NCBI RefSeq assembly: GCF_000209165.1
Contig: NC_009045.1
Span: forward strand, 1,550,001-1,614,000
Length of the DNA: 64,000 nt
Origin: Scheffersomyces stipitis CBS 6054
Lineage: Eukaryota; Ascomycota; Pichiomycetes; Serinales; Debaryomycetaceae
Direction: 5' to 3'
Positions 10,475 to 20,907 of this stretch are shown one piece after another. A model generated the notes under the pieces. That model was given only the letters and a program-made list of their open reading frames with translations. It searched no databases and was not told where the DNA came from. Position numbers and translations under genes: made by a program. Every line of letters starts with the position of its first letter. Within the stretch, counting starts at the first letter, position 1.

Positions 10475-11412
10475 ATGCCATTAGTTGTCCAAGAACAAGG
10501 TTCATTCCAACACATCTTACGGTATGTGCCACCCCTCTATCCAGCGAGAAGAAACGAGAAAGTTTGGACCAGTGTAGGCTGTTCGTTATCAACAATCTTA
10601 TTGAAGAAATTTCATCCCAAAAATCTTGAAGTACAAGTCATACATATCCCAGACCCATAAACCATTAGCAGTCCAGACGTGACTATCATGTCCATGTAGA
10701 AGCCTCGAAGTTTGAGGCGAGAATTTCACTGAGAAAGGGTAGATATCTTCAAACAGTAGTTAAATGAAAACAAAGCATTCACCCATCAATTTTCAGCATT
10801 AATATTCAAGATTGACAAATAATGAAAACATCGACAGCTTGAAAGAGAATTATAGAATTCCAGACTGAACTTAGTCCAAATATTCCACCATTCGCATCAC
10901 TTTGACACCAAAAATTTTCAACTTTTCATGATATTCAATGAGAGCCTACGCAAGAGTTTCTTCGTTTCTTCCAGCTATTACAAATAACTCCAGTGTGAAC
11001 ATTTTACTAACATATATCTAGTTTGTTGAACACCAACATCGATGGTAGAATCAAGATCATGTACGCCTTGACCAAGATCAGAGGTGTCGGTCGTAGATAC
11101 GCCAACTTGGTCTGTAAGAAGGCTGATGTCGATTTGACCAAGAGAGCCGGTGAATTGACCCAAGAAGAATTAGAAAGAATCGTCACCATCATGCAAAACC
11201 CAACCAACTACAAGGTCCCAGCTTGGTTCTTGAACAGACAAAAAGACCACGTTGACGGTAAGGACTACCACGTCTTGGCCAACAACTTGGAATCTAAATT
11301 AAGAGATGACTTGGAAAGACTCAAGAAGATCAGATCCCACAGAGGTATCAGACACTTCTGGGGCTTGAAGGTCAGAGGTCAACACACCAAGACCACCTCC
11401 CGTGGTCGTTAA
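10475..11412 (+). CDS. RPS18: Ribosomal protein S18 (uS13), spliced
   Basis: Two exons, 10475-10521 (47 nt) and 11022-11412, join to give 145 residues. Exon 1 encodes [15 protein letters not shown] plus two bases of an arginine codon. Exon 2 continues with [19 protein letters not shown] and covers the rest of the small-subunit head protein uS13, ending in [12 protein letters not shown]. The junction is set by GTATGT at 10522, TACTAAC at 11005-11011 and CTAG ending at 11021, and it restores the reading frame exactly. The product is almost colinear with S. cerevisiae Rps18 (146 residues), whose genes also have an early intron. Codon use is strongly biased to TTG, AGA and GGT, as in highly expressed yeast genes. 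The strong upstream promoter elements fit a ribosomal protein gene. Confidence 0.97.
10522..11021 (+). other. RPS18 intron (500 nt)
   Basis: GTATGT donor, TACTAAC branch point and an acceptor only 10 nt after the branch-point C. I looked for box C/D or H/ACA snoRNA signatures in it and saw none that convinced me. Confidence 0.95.
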
Positions 11413-12692
11413 GTTATTTTAAGTTACTTGGGTTGAACATCATTAAAGTTATAATCATAATATAATGGCTTTTCAAGGTTTATTCGTATTTTTTGTTTAT
11501 ACACATATATTTCCATGTAATTTACTATAATATAAAAGCTTATCCGTTTAATAGCAATGATGATGTAGAGAGTTTTGAAATAGAAGGGAAGCGGAAATCA
11601 TAAATACGGAAGCACACATATTTGTAGAAATTTGGCAAGTTTTATAGAAATTATTGACAATTGTCTCTGATTCTTGAATTTCACTAGAATTACTACTTTA
11701 AATTCATCAACAAATCACACAATAATAGATTCTCAGATCGATATTAGCATATGTCAGATATCAGTAGTCTATTAACTATATAATATTGTGGTGATGTACT
11801 TTGTGCTAAAATGAAGTCTTGCATTCACAGTGAAAGCTCATGTGACAAACTGACACTACGTCAGTACAAATTTACGACTGTAGCCGATGCCAATGTATCT
11901 GCTTGTAATTTTACCATAATCGTCCAATATGGATCGGTTTCTTGCATTTTTTCTTGCCTTTAGTAAATGCCAGCCATATATTCATCTATTCCTATAATGG
12001 ACAAATTGCTCCCCCTTACGCTTCTTCAACGTGGTGTCATTTCAACCTCTACCATGCCCTTCGAGTTACATTTCGAAACCAGTATGCGTAATTTAGGCTG
12101 TACCTGTAGTAGCGAACCATTCCCCTTGAACCAATTATTCCTCTTGGGGCCAATACTATCATTTTCAGTAGAAATGTGAGCTCGCAACGCACCTTCGTTA
12201 CCACCCCTGCTGGAGATCTAAATAACCTCATTGTGATGCCAGATATTGCTATTTAAGGAAATGCTACAAACCGTCTAAGAAACCTCCTACATGGTTCGCT
12301 AGGCAACGACAGACTATTCGTGTTTTTGCATTCCCTCCTGCCAGTCTCGTCTAAGTCTAAATTTTCGCGCTTGAATTTTACTCTTTACGGAATAGTTGCT
12401 GCAGCAAGGGACAGGAGGTGATAGCTGCGAAAAGTTCACATCAGATCTTCTATATCGCCGATCCTGGAAATCGCAACGGCGGCCGAGTAGAACCTCCCGA
12501 GACGACTTAGACATTTCAGCATTGTTCAGTATCAATCTTTTGATTGCTTGTTATGGAGCGATTATCGCTAGAGTGAGCCGTAGCTGGAAGCACACTTCTA
12601 CATTCAATTCTATCGTTCATAAATTCATGCAATGATTCTAACATTTATAAATCTAACCGTTACTAATATACACTTAAAATACATGTTATGCT
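11413..12692. other. Convergent intergenic region RPS18-YOX1
   Basis: Lies between two 3' ends. It is A/T-rich near RPS18 and becomes more mixed after about 12000. Open frames of 60-80 codons on both strands overlap each other and look random. A reverse-strand copy of the recurrent motif (TTTTCGCAGCTAT) is at 12421-12433. For a 3'-3' gap, 1.28 kb is long by the standard of this window, but I see no RNA gene or element in it. Confidence 0.5.
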
Positions 12693-14201
12693 TTACTTCC
12701 AGAGGCCAGCCTTCAAGCTCAATAAATTTTCGGCAGCAGCGTCCTTTTTGTCATTTTTTATAATAGGCTTGCTGTTCAAATTGTTGCTGCTGATTTCGCC
12801 CAATGGCTTTCTAGTAGATGTAGATGTAGAGTTCAAAATGCTCTGAATGGAAGACTTCTTATCCTCATTTTGTACACTGGAGAGCTTCTGGTTGACCTTA
12901 GTGCTGCTTGGAATCAACTTGAAGGTCATGGTGCTGGAACTGCCAGAGTTGAGCTGCAAAGGTTGCTTTTTCCTGGTTTCATTAAGAACCAACTTTTGAC
13001 GTTTATTAGAGTGTGCAATCATGGAGTCGTCCATGGAAGTGTTGGAATCGTCTTCGACATTTGTAGTTGTAGTCGAAGTAGCTGTAGTTTGAGCATTTAT
13101 GATCTTGGATACAAAAGGTGTGCTGGATGCTTCAGGAATCTTTCCAAAGTTGGGAATCGAACTAGATCTTGGCTTGATTGGAGAAGATGTAGTTAAAGAT
13201 GGAGAGCCAACGTAGGAATGAGACTTGATCAATGGTTTTGTTGGTGTAGATGAAATTAATGGAGGGTTGGATGTAAGTGGAGCTGGCAAATAAGATCCAG
13301 ATGGATTTCTAGTAAGAGGTGGAAGTGTAGTATTTTGTGGAATAGAATGGGCATTTGGTACTGCAACAACCATTGCAGGCATTGGAGGATGAGGAACCAT
13401 TGCCACAGGAGTAGGAGGCAACTCCGTGACTTCTTTCTCATGGTTCAGCTGCTTTCTCAAACTCTGTCTCTTATTCTGGAACCAAATCTGCACAGCCTTC
13501 TCTGTCATGTTGACCTTGGCCGCAATCTCAATTCTTCTCATCTTGTTAGGAGTGGAGCCGACAAGGAACTCCTTGTTCAAGATCGACAATTCGTTGGGCG
13601 ATGTTCTTCTCCTCTTCCTTCTGGCCAATGGAGCATTGTCAATGGATGGCTCTTGCAGAGGGAAAGTGGCAGGAGAATGAGAAATGAATGCATATGACTT
13701 GGAGTCGTTCGAAGACGTAACAGGTTGTGGAGGTGGAGGAGGCAAAGAAGCAGATGCACTGACAGGTGTGACAGCCGCAGTAGCTGGGGCAGAATGTGCA
13801 GACGTGTTGATGCTCTTAAGAATGTGATGGGTGGAAGGAGGGGGAGCAAAAGAAGAAGTTCTTCTCAAGTCAGTGATGCTGATGTCGGCTTCGCTGGTGT
13901 CGACAGAGTAGTTTCCTGTTATCGAACCTCTTGAGGTTGGAGGTGTAGGAAAAGAGGCATAGGAACCAAATGGTCTTTGATTCGACTGGAAGTATCTCGA
14001 GGAAGTTGGCGTAGTGCTGAAGGAGTCGATGGAAGGCAACTTTGTTGGCATGTATGGAGTCGAAGTTATGGCAGGGTCCTTGCTGGAAGGAGTCGACGAC
14101 AACAACGATGACAATGGAGGCAAGTTAGGCTTGTTGGCACCGTAAGAAGAGGGTGTAGGAGGGAAGGTGCTTGTCCTCTTTGGTGTCTGTAGATACATCA
14201 T
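12693..14201 (-). CDS. YOX1: Homeodomain transcriptional repressor, Yox1/Yhp1 type
   Basis: This 502-residue protein has one homeodomain at about residues 193-253: [20 protein letters not shown] at its start and the recognition helix [14 protein letters not shown] near its end. The flanks are serine/threonine/proline-rich and disordered ([26 protein letters not shown]). The combination of [12 protein letters not shown] with [14 protein letters not shown] is characteristic of S. cerevisiae Yox1 and Yhp1, which repress early cell-cycle-box genes with Mcm1 in G1. Short conserved tail motifs ([14 protein letters not shown]) support the same group rather than Pho2. The gene is preceded by a very long 2.75-kb promoter region shared with PPN1, in keeping with a regulated transcription factor gene. 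The exact Yox1 versus Yhp1 relation cannot be settled without a tree. Confidence 0.82.
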   Translation of the reverse strand: MMYLQTPKRTSTFPPTPSSYGANKPNLPPLSSLLSSTPSSKDPAITSTPYMPTKLPSIDSFSTTPTSSRYFQSNQRPFGSYASFPTPPTSRGSITGNYSVDTSEADISITDLRRTSSFAPPPSTHHILKSINTSAHSAPATAAVTPVSASASLPPPPPQPVTSSNDSKSYAFISHSPATFPLQEPSIDNAPLARRKRRRTSPNELSILNKEFLVGSTPNKMRRIEIAAKVNMTEKAVQIWFQNKRQSLRKQLNHEKEVTELPPTPVAMVPHPPMPAMVVAVPNAHSIPQNTTLPPLTRNPSGSYLPAPLTSNPPLISSTPTKPLIKSHSYVGSPSLTTSSPIKPRSSSIPNFGKIPEASSTPFVSKIINAQTTATSTTTTNVEDDSNTSMDDSMIAHSNKRQKLVLNETRKKQPLQLNSGSSSTMTFKLIPSSTKVNQKLSSVQNEDKKSSIQSILNSTSTSTRKPLGEISSNNLNSKPIIKNDKKDAAAENLLSLKAGLWK

Positions 14202-16952
14202 GTTTGTGAATTGAGCTCGCAGGGTATTAGTTAAGGAAGAACAAAAAGGAAATGTTGATTAAGTTGTGGAGAAAGGATACAAGAAGCAAGTCGAAATTTG
14301 TGCTGAACTGGTGTAACAGGAATTGTGCAGATATATATACAATTTCCGCCAAAGAGTGTACATATATGTAACTTTGCAATAATTAAGTACGCATATAATA
14401 ACCAAGGAACGAAGGGTGCAAGATATTACCCAGGAGAGAGCCAAATCACGGTTTTGGCGATGTAGCTAAGACACCAGAATAGTAATAAACATAATAATAA
14501 TAGGTTTGGTGCAGAAAATAATTCTTCTGAAATCAACTCACGCAAACCATACATATGAAATAAGAAATATTGACGCAGTCTAAAAAATAAATTTCGCCAT
14601 AAAGACGCCAAAAAAATTGATGCGATCCACGCTGAAAAAACAATAGCGAGCCAATAAACCTGAGCCAATAAGCTGAATTGCTCGTTACCCGCAGAAGAAG
14701 AAACGTATGGCGACAGAGACATCATCTATTCTACAACGCGAGCTGCTGGTACATCAGAAGCAGACCGACCACCCTGCAGCTGAAGCCCAGTCCTACTGCG
14801 ACATTCCGCACTGAAGCCTGGGCCAGTTGGTGAAACGAAATAGTAGGAAGACGCGGTTGTAATTTCTGACTGGTGGTGTTGTTTACGTTTAGAATTAATT
14901 GCATGCATCTCATTATCCTTACAACTGCACTACATTCACAAGCTATTTCCCAATCCTGTTAATTAGAGAAGGTTAGGTGATTGGATTGCCGTTTTGACCC
15001 GTAACACGGTGCGGTTTGTTTACCTTGACGCACGAATTTCGATAATTTCGCGTTTTGCTTTTTCGTGTTGCAACTGCTAATTACCTTGTTGGGCCAAGGC
15101 ACCCTAATGAAATGAATTGCATAGACGTGGCAGAACAAACCTTTTCCACTCAGCCAACACTCCAGACGTCTGGGCTTGCCACGAAACGCCAATTGTCGCT
15201 TTAGACTTAGATTCGCTGCTATTTTCACAGTCTCAGCTTGTTTCTAATGCCCATCGAGGTGCCTTCTACACGTATCGAATTTCAATTTCCTGTACCAAGA
15301 CCAGTTGCATTTCGACTATCGTTTGAAAATCCCCAAGTTGAAATAATTGCACTTTTCTTGCAACTGATTGTACGCAAATCCACGTTGGTTTCCTGTTTCG
15401 AAACAGGGTCCTGTCTATGCGCGCAGTAAGAACGTAAATCAATGCTTTGTAGGTATGATCTAATTTGATTTGGTTAAGCTATTACATCATATAGTTATTC
15501 TGGAACATAAGAAGTTTCAGCTCACAAGAACATAAACACAACTGCTGCGATTATCACCGCAACGCCTCATACTCAACGCGTAGTGGTAACTACGTACGCT
15601 TCCAACGTGACCCACCCTCCTCAAAGGATTAATCAGGTATCAACACCATATCACGTGCGCTACCATACATAATTTCGCAGCCATGTATGGCCATTGCACT
15701 GTTTGTGTTTGCTTGGAGAAGAGGTTAAAGGAACGAAAGTATTCCAGCAAGATAAATCGGTTCAATTTCGGGTAATTGTTATTAATTATAGTGAGTATAA
15801 AGATCGACAATATTCAATTTGGAAGTATCGTCTATACTAGATCGACGACTCTAAAATTATGTACGGATTTGTGATATTGCACTTTTGGAAAAGACAGACA
15901 AAGACAAAACCAGAGAGATAAGAGCATATGAGCACCACAGTACTAGCACAACAGAGAAGTATAATACAGTCTCATGGATTTAGAAGGAGAATCTTTAGCA
16001 GAGTTAAGACTCACATGGGACAGTTTCAAGTCTTCGGAGCAATGGGACGATTCTAAACACGAGTTTTGATTTTAGAGAAGAGGGTCTGGCTGGCTATTGC
16101 AGTTCCTAATGAAACAGCAACCATGCAGACCATAGATAGTATGACCTTATGTTCTTCCGCTGTTTACCTTAGAATTCTAGTCTTGGTTCTAACTTGTGTT
16201 GCTAGCTTTACAGTGGTCTAGAATGCTCTCATTAGAGACATTCCTGGGAATCTACCGACATTTAACAGATTCTCTAACTGTAGGACTGAAACAAGCAGAG
16301 GGAAGTGTTTTCTAATTCACACTGTACTGGAATGTATATTAAGTGAAAGTACTGTTTTTTATATGGAACACTTGAAAGTTGTATGGGTTATTATATCTAT
16401 TACGTAAGCAGAAGGTATAAGAGCTAGAAAGGGCCAAAATTTATGAGAATGATAATTCACAAAGATGGAATACAAATTAGTTTGAAGTAATAGGAATCAG
16501 TTCAGCCTTCTGATGGAAGCCAAATGTGTTCTCTACCAATAAGAAGATATCCTCTCTTCCACTATTTGTATAGCTTCTCCACACTCACGAGACTATTCGC
16601 ACGGTCTGCTACCTGCACGTGCCTTAAACGGTAGTGTGAACCCCAGCCAGCGCAATCATCTCTTCTATTATTCTGTATTTAATTAAAGATGAATATGTAA
16701 AAATTCATTTGGTTACTGTATCATTCTGGTAGAGGCATCTCTTCTTGTCTTTTTCTGTAGCAATACGAACCTGAAACTAAAGCGTGCCACTCCAGACGTA
16801 TCCTTTAATGGACTCTCCACTCATTTCAACTCAACTTATTAGTAGCTAATTAAACCATTGTTCGGTATTCACAATTACATTACGACAATCATCCTAAATT
16901 TCACTTTCATTTCAGGTCAAAATCCACAGACTGCCACATAAGATTATTTACC
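14202..16952. other. Long divergent intergenic region YOX1 / PPN1 (2.75 kb)
   Basis: The largest gene-free stretch in the window. Visible sites are two CCAAT boxes at 14651-14655 and 14665-14669, Reb1-like CGGGTAA cores at 14685-14691 (reverse strand) and 15769-15775, a CACGAAA SCB-like core at 15180-15186, ACGCGT (MCB core) at 15576-15581, CACGTG at 15652-15657 and 16616-16621, and a motif copy TTTCGCAGCCATG at 15673-15685. S. cerevisiae YOX1 is a G1/S-phase gene, so the SCB and MCB cores may be relevant, although they lie about 1.0-1.4 kb from its start. A 99-codon hydrophobic open frame (14426-14725, minus) is the only possible small gene. No RNA gene was recognised. Confidence 0.5.
16616..16621. 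promoter_or_regulatory. CACGTG site upstream of PPN1 (possible Pho4/Cbf1 site)
   Basis: CTGCACGTGCC is centred about 335 bp before the PPN1 start. In S. cerevisiae, PPN1/PHM5 is induced by phosphate starvation through Pho4, which binds CACGTG. Cbf1 binds the same core, so the factor is not decided by sequence alone. Confidence 0.4.
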
Positions 16953-19106
16953 ATGCAAGAGAAACCTGCCCAACGTCGTTCGGGCAGAAGCATGTTGCTT
17001 TCTGTATTTGTGCTATTGGCTCTTTCTGGAACCTTGTGGATTACTCGCACCAATACTATTCGTCAGTACCAACAAGTGGTTAGTAGCCATATCTTCAACA
17101 AGAACAATAACGACAATAATACCCAAGTCAATGCGGCAATGTTTCCGGCCGATAACATAATCTCCGTAGAAAGTGTTCATTTGTCCGAAGACGAGAAGAA
17201 GGATCTCAAACGCTTGGGACTCACAATGAAGACTCCAGTGAAGGTCAAGTCTACGGAAAAAGGTGAACAGATTATCCATGGCAGATTTTTGCACATCACA
17301 GATATCCATCCAGATCCGTACTACAAGACCGGCTCGAAACAAGACGGGTTCTGTCATTCTGGAAAGGGTAATGCCGGTAAATACGGAGATGCCATATTGG
17401 GATGCGACAGTCCCATGGTGCTTATGGAAGACACAATTAAGTGGATCGAAGATAACTTGAAGGACAAGATAGACTTCATAGTGTGGACAGGAGATAATAT
17501 CAGACACGACAACGATCGAAGATACCCCAGAACGGAGTTGAACATCTTTGAGATGAACCAACAGGTCAGTGACTTGATGTATGATACGTTCAAGAACAAA
17601 AAAGACCCCAACTTGAAAGTAGATTTGATTCCCTCATTAGGTAACAATGACGTATACCCCCATAATTTGTTCAGCCCTGGCCCTACTTTACAGACGAGAG
17701 AGTTGTTCAAGATCTGGAGAAACTTCATTCCCGCTTCTCAATTGCACGTTTTCAACAGAGGTGCTTATTTCTTTCAGGAAGTAATTCCCAACCAGTTGGC
17801 TATCTTGTCTATTAACACTCTCTACTTGTTCCAGTCAAATCCATTGGTGGACAACTGTGACAAAAAGAAGGAGCCTGGCTACAAGTTGTTTGAATGGTTG
17901 GGCTATGTGTTGAAGGAAATGAGAAGTAGAAACATGAAAGTATGGTTAACTGGTCATGTTCCTCCCAACGAAAAGAACTATGATATCTCGTGTTTGCGTA
18001 AATATATCGTGTGGTCGTATGAGTATCGTGACGTCATCATTGGAGGCTTGTATGGCCACATGAACATGGACCACTTCATTCCCTTGGATTCTGTGGCTGC
18101 CTACAAGTCGATTAGAAAGTCGCTTAAAGGAAAAGCCAGTTCCAAAGACGTAGAAGACGAGCTTGTTCAGAAATTCTTGGTAGATAATTTGGATTCCGAT
18201 TCCGATTCTGACTCAGACGATGAAGATGACATCACCGAACCACTTGAAGACTCTAACATGTATCGTGTGTTTGACGAGAACCACGACGAAGACTTCGTGA
18301 GAGTCCAAGGTGGTATTCCAAGTGGGAAAGTCAAGTATATGGAGACGTTACGTGAGTCTCTCTATGCAACTATCAAGGGCAAGAGAAAGAGTGGTACTTC
18401 TAGTGAACGTTATTCTCTTGCTTTCGTATCTGCCAGTGTAGTTCCTACTTTCAATCCTGGATTGAGAGTGTGGGAATACAATATTACTGACTTGGGAGAA
18501 AAACTCACAAAGAAAACCCAATTCGAACCCTGGGACAGTTTCTTTACTGGATTAGAAACGATGATGCAATCGTTCGAGAAGTATGACATCGAGGATGAAG
18601 ATGATACGTTCAAGATCAACGAAAACGATGATTTGGCTACGATCTTTAAAAAGAAGAGAGACAAGACTTTCCCTCTTCCCAAGCCCGAGAAGTTACCATT
18701 GGGTCCGGGGTATGTTCCGCAGACTTTTACTCCTGAGAGATATGTTCAATACTTTGCCGACTTGGAGGGCATCAATAGTGGAAAGAAGGACTTTTCGTAC
18801 GAGTTCGAGTATTCTACTGATAACGAGATCTACGAGTTGGGAACATTGGTTGTGGACGAATGGATCAAGTTAGGTAGAAAGTTGGGTAAACCAATCAAGG
18901 ATAAGAAGAAGGAAGAGGAAGACGATGAAGGTGGAAAGAAGAAGAAGAAGAAGAAAAAGAACAAAAAGAAGAAGGACGGTAAAAGCAAGAAGAGCAAGAA
19001 CAAGTCTGCGTCTGATAATGCTGAGGATGTATTGCAGAAGATATGGAACACTTATTTGAAGCATACGTTTATTAGTTCGAATTACGAAAACAAAGGATTC
19101 GGTTAG
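16953..19106 (+). CDS. PPN1: Vacuolar endopolyphosphatase
   Basis: This 717-residue type II membrane protein cleaves long-chain polyphosphate internally in the vacuole. A short basic tail is followed by one membrane anchor (about 13-31, SMLLSVFVLLALSGTLWI) and a calcineurin-like metallophosphatase domain. The metal ligands are visible: D117/H119 in HITDIHPDP, D181/N182 in WTGDNIRHD, the GNND block at 230-233 and H335 in LTGHVPP. CHSGKGNAGKYGDAILGCDS is a typical Ppn1 segment. An acidic insert of alternating D and S lies near residue 415 and a lysine-rich run at about 655-690. The polylysine run is of interest because lysine stretches can be targets of polyphosphorylation. The length is close to the S. 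cerevisiae protein (674 residues). Confidence 0.94.
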   Translation: MQEKPAQRRSGRSMLLSVFVLLALSGTLWITRTNTIRQYQQVVSSHIFNKNNNDNNTQVNAAMFPADNIISVESVHLSEDEKKDLKRLGLTMKTPVKVKSTEKGEQIIHGRFLHITDIHPDPYYKTGSKQDGFCHSGKGNAGKYGDAILGCDSPMVLMEDTIKWIEDNLKDKIDFIVWTGDNIRHDNDRRYPRTELNIFEMNQQVSDLMYDTFKNKKDPNLKVDLIPSLGNNDVYPHNLFSPGPTLQTRELFKIWRNFIPASQLHVFNRGAYFFQEVIPNQLAILSINTLYLFQSNPLVDNCDKKKEPGYKLFEWLGYVLKEMRSRNMKVWLTGHVPPNEKNYDISCLRKYIVWSYEYRDVIIGGLYGHMNMDHFIPLDSVAAYKSIRKSLKGKASSKDVEDELVQKFLVDNLDSDSDSDSDDEDDITEPLEDSNMYRVFDENHDEDFVRVQGGIPSGKVKYMETLRESLYATIKGKRKSGTSSERYSLAFVSASVVPTFNPGLRVWEYNITDLGEKLTKKTQFEPWDSFFTGLETMMQSFEKYDIEDEDDTFKINENDDLATIFKKKRDKTFPLPKPEKLPLGPGYVPQTFTPERYVQYFADLEGINSGKKDFSYEFEYSTDNEIYELGTLVVDEWIKLGRKLGKPIKDKKKEEEDDEGGKKKKKKKKNKKKKDGKSKKSKNKSASDNAEDVLQKIWNTYLKHTFISSNYENKGFG

Positions 19107-19200
19107 GTACAAAGTAACATAGCATAAGCTTTTACATAATATAAAGTAACGTTATAACAAAGGTAGAATTATCGTAGATTGGATACAGTGTTAAAGTGAC

Positions 19201-19247
19201 ATACTACTATTACTATTACTCCTACTATTACTACTACTATTATTGCT
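19201..19247. repeat. Trinucleotide (ACT/ATT) microsatellite
   Basis: Imperfect runs of TACTAT, TACTCC and TACTAC units in the PPN1 3' region. Likely to vary in length between strains. Confidence 0.8.
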
Positions 19248-19390
19248 TTTGATTATGTAGCATTATGATTATGGGGTTTTCAGACACTATTAGAAACACT
19301 GTGGCTGCGAAAGTCAAATTCTGGACTTTCCAATTGCAACTAATTGCCGGATTAAGAAGGTTTAGCATATATAGAAAATGTGCATTTTAA

Positions 19391-19415
19391 CACGTGACTT
19401 AGGGCTCAGCCCTAA
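19391..19415. promoter_or_regulatory. RPP0 promoter: Cbf1-type CACGTG abutting Tbf1-type palindrome
   Basis: CACGTG is at 19391-19396. Two bases later, TTAGGGCTCAGCCCTAA (19399-19415) is a perfect inverted repeat around one central base, about 180 bp before the RPP0 ATG. The order and orientation are the same as in the RPS18 promoter. This is the arrangement expected for Tbf1 plus Cbf1 control of ribosomal protein genes in the Candida lineage. Confidence 0.85.
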
Positions 19416-19580
19416 TTTTAACTGTAGTGCGTGAAATGAAAAATTTCTCATCCCAACCAGTTCCAGTGCGACTAGGTTTAATTTTCAGAAGGGTGCTACT
19501 TTTTTCACTATAAGCTTAATAGAATCATCATACTTTGGGACCATTAAATATTCCTATCGTCAAATATAATACAAGTCGAA

Positions 19581-20519
19581 ATGGGTGGTACTCGTGAAAA
19601 GAAAGTTCAATACTTCTCCAAGCTTAGAGAATTGTTGGAAGAATACAAGTCGATCTTCGTTGTCGGTGTCGACAATGTTTCTTCTCAACAAATGCACGAA
19701 ATCAGAAAGGCCTTGAGAGGTGATGCCACCGTGTTGATGGGTAAGAACACCATGGTCAGAAGAGCCATCAGAGGTTTCTTGTCTGACTTGCCAGAGTTCG
19801 AAAAGTTGTTGCCTTACGTCAAGGGTAACGTTGGTTTCATTTTCACCAACGCTGACTTGAAGACCATCAGAGACGAAATTGTCTCCAACGTTGTTGCCGC
19901 TCCAGCCAGAGCTGGTGCCGTTGCTCCAAAGGATGTCTGGATTCCAGCCGGTAACACCGGTATGGAACCAGGTAAGACTTCCTTCTTCCAAGCTTTGGGT
20001 GTCCCAACCAAGATTGCCAGAGGTACCATTGAAATTGTCTCTGATGTCAAGGTTGTTGAAGCCGAAAACAAGGTCGGTCCATCTGAAGCCACTTTGTTGA
20101 ACATGTTGAACATCTCGCCATTCACCTACGGTATGACTGTTGTTCAAGTGTACGACAACGGCCAGGTCTTCCCATCTTCCATCTTGGACATCTCTGACGA
20201 TGAATTGGTTGGTCACTTTGTCTCTGCCATCAACGTCATTGCCTCCATCTCTTTGGCTGTTGGTTACCCAACCTTGCCATCTGTCGGTCACTCTGTCGTC
20301 AACCACTACAAGAACGTCTTGGCCTTGTCGATTGCTACTGACTACACCTTCGAAGGTTCTGAAGCCATCAAGGACAGATTGGCCAACCCAGAAGCTTACG
20401 CTGCTGCTGCTCCAGCTGCTGCTGCTTCCGGTGCCTCTGAAGAAGCTGCTGAAGAAGCCGCTGAAGAAGAAGCTGAAGAATCTGAAGACGACGACATGGG
20501 ATTCGGTTTATTCGATTAA
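19581..20519 (+). CDS. RPP0: Ribosomal stalk protein P0 (uL10)
   Basis: This 312-residue acidic stalk base of the 60S subunit anchors the P1/P2 heterodimers and the GTPase centre. The L10 fold starts at once with [20 protein letters not shown]. The segment [13 protein letters not shown] binds 28S rRNA. The C-terminus has an alanine/proline hinge (about 272-284), an EEAAEE-rich acidic stretch and the invariant tail [12 protein letters not shown], which recruits elongation factors. The length equals S. cerevisiae Rpp0 (312). Codon use is extreme, with leucine almost all TTG and no in-frame CTG seen, marking a very highly expressed gene. There is no intron. A CACGTG/TTAGGG pair controls it upstream. 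Confidence 0.98.
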   Translation: MGGTREKKVQYFSKLRELLEEYKSIFVVGVDNVSSQQMHEIRKALRGDATVLMGKNTMVRRAIRGFLSDLPEFEKLLPYVKGNVGFIFTNADLKTIRDEIVSNVVAAPARAGAVAPKDVWIPAGNTGMEPGKTSFFQALGVPTKIARGTIEIVSDVKVVEAENKVGPSEATLLNMLNISPFTYGMTVVQVYDNGQVFPSSILDISDDELVGHFVSAINVIASISLAVGYPTLPSVGHSVVNHYKNVLALSIATDYTFEGSEAIKDRLANPEAYAAAAPAAAASGASEEAAEEAAEEEAEESEDDDMGFGLFD

Positions 20520-20907
20520 ACTGATGATTGAATTAGCTAGTAATACTTTTTTCATTGTGCAATAAATCTTCGTTTTAATTTGATGTAGAACATGGTAATA
20601 AAAACTAAACTTGAAGAAGTTCTTCAAAATTGTAGATATGTGTCGTAGTTGTAGTCTTCATATTTTCTGACTGTTGTGTCGACGTTCTGCTTCACATCCT
20701 AGATTAGGATATCAATTAGTATGTTCCAATTTTTCTACAGTGCTGAATATTTTCTTAGTGCGCACATTTTGCAATTACAATCTTTTAGAGAAACCCATTT
20801 TGCACCCATTTATTATCACCTCACATTAAAGTACTACTACCTTCACAATCCTCCATATACCTTAAAATAGATATCGGAAACATTGCAAACATTGCAAACA
20901 TTGCAAG
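20520..20907. other. Intergenic region between RPP0 and the 418-residue orphan
   Basis: Contains a motif copy TTTTGCACCCATT at 20798-20810 with a related TTTTGCAATTAC 31 bp before it. It ends in three 9-bp repeats that run directly into the next start codon. Confidence 0.6.
20881..20907 (+). repeat. Three 9-bp direct repeats ending at a start codon
   Basis: CATTGCAAA, CATTGCAAA and CATTGCAAG occupy 20881-20907 exactly, and the ATG of the next gene begins at 20908. The repeat is thus the last 27 nt of the 5' leader. It is in frame with the gene but has no ATG of its own. Confidence 0.95.

Larger units (their letters stand above)
19107..19580. other. Intergenic region PPN1-RPP0
   Basis: Contains an ACT/ATT trinucleotide microsatellite at about 19201-19247, a reverse motif copy TTTCGCAGCCAC at 19301-19312, and the RPP0 promoter elements at 19391-19415. 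Confidence 0.6.

Noticed and set aside
10522..11021. snoRNA within the RPS18 intron
   Set aside because: No C/D pair with terminal stem and no H/ACA hairpin pair was visible, and the S. cerevisiae RPS18 introns host none that I know of.
19560..20306. 248-codon frame antisense to RPP0
   Set aside because: Same codon-bias artefact; low-complexity W/D/V/N composition and full overlap with RPP0.
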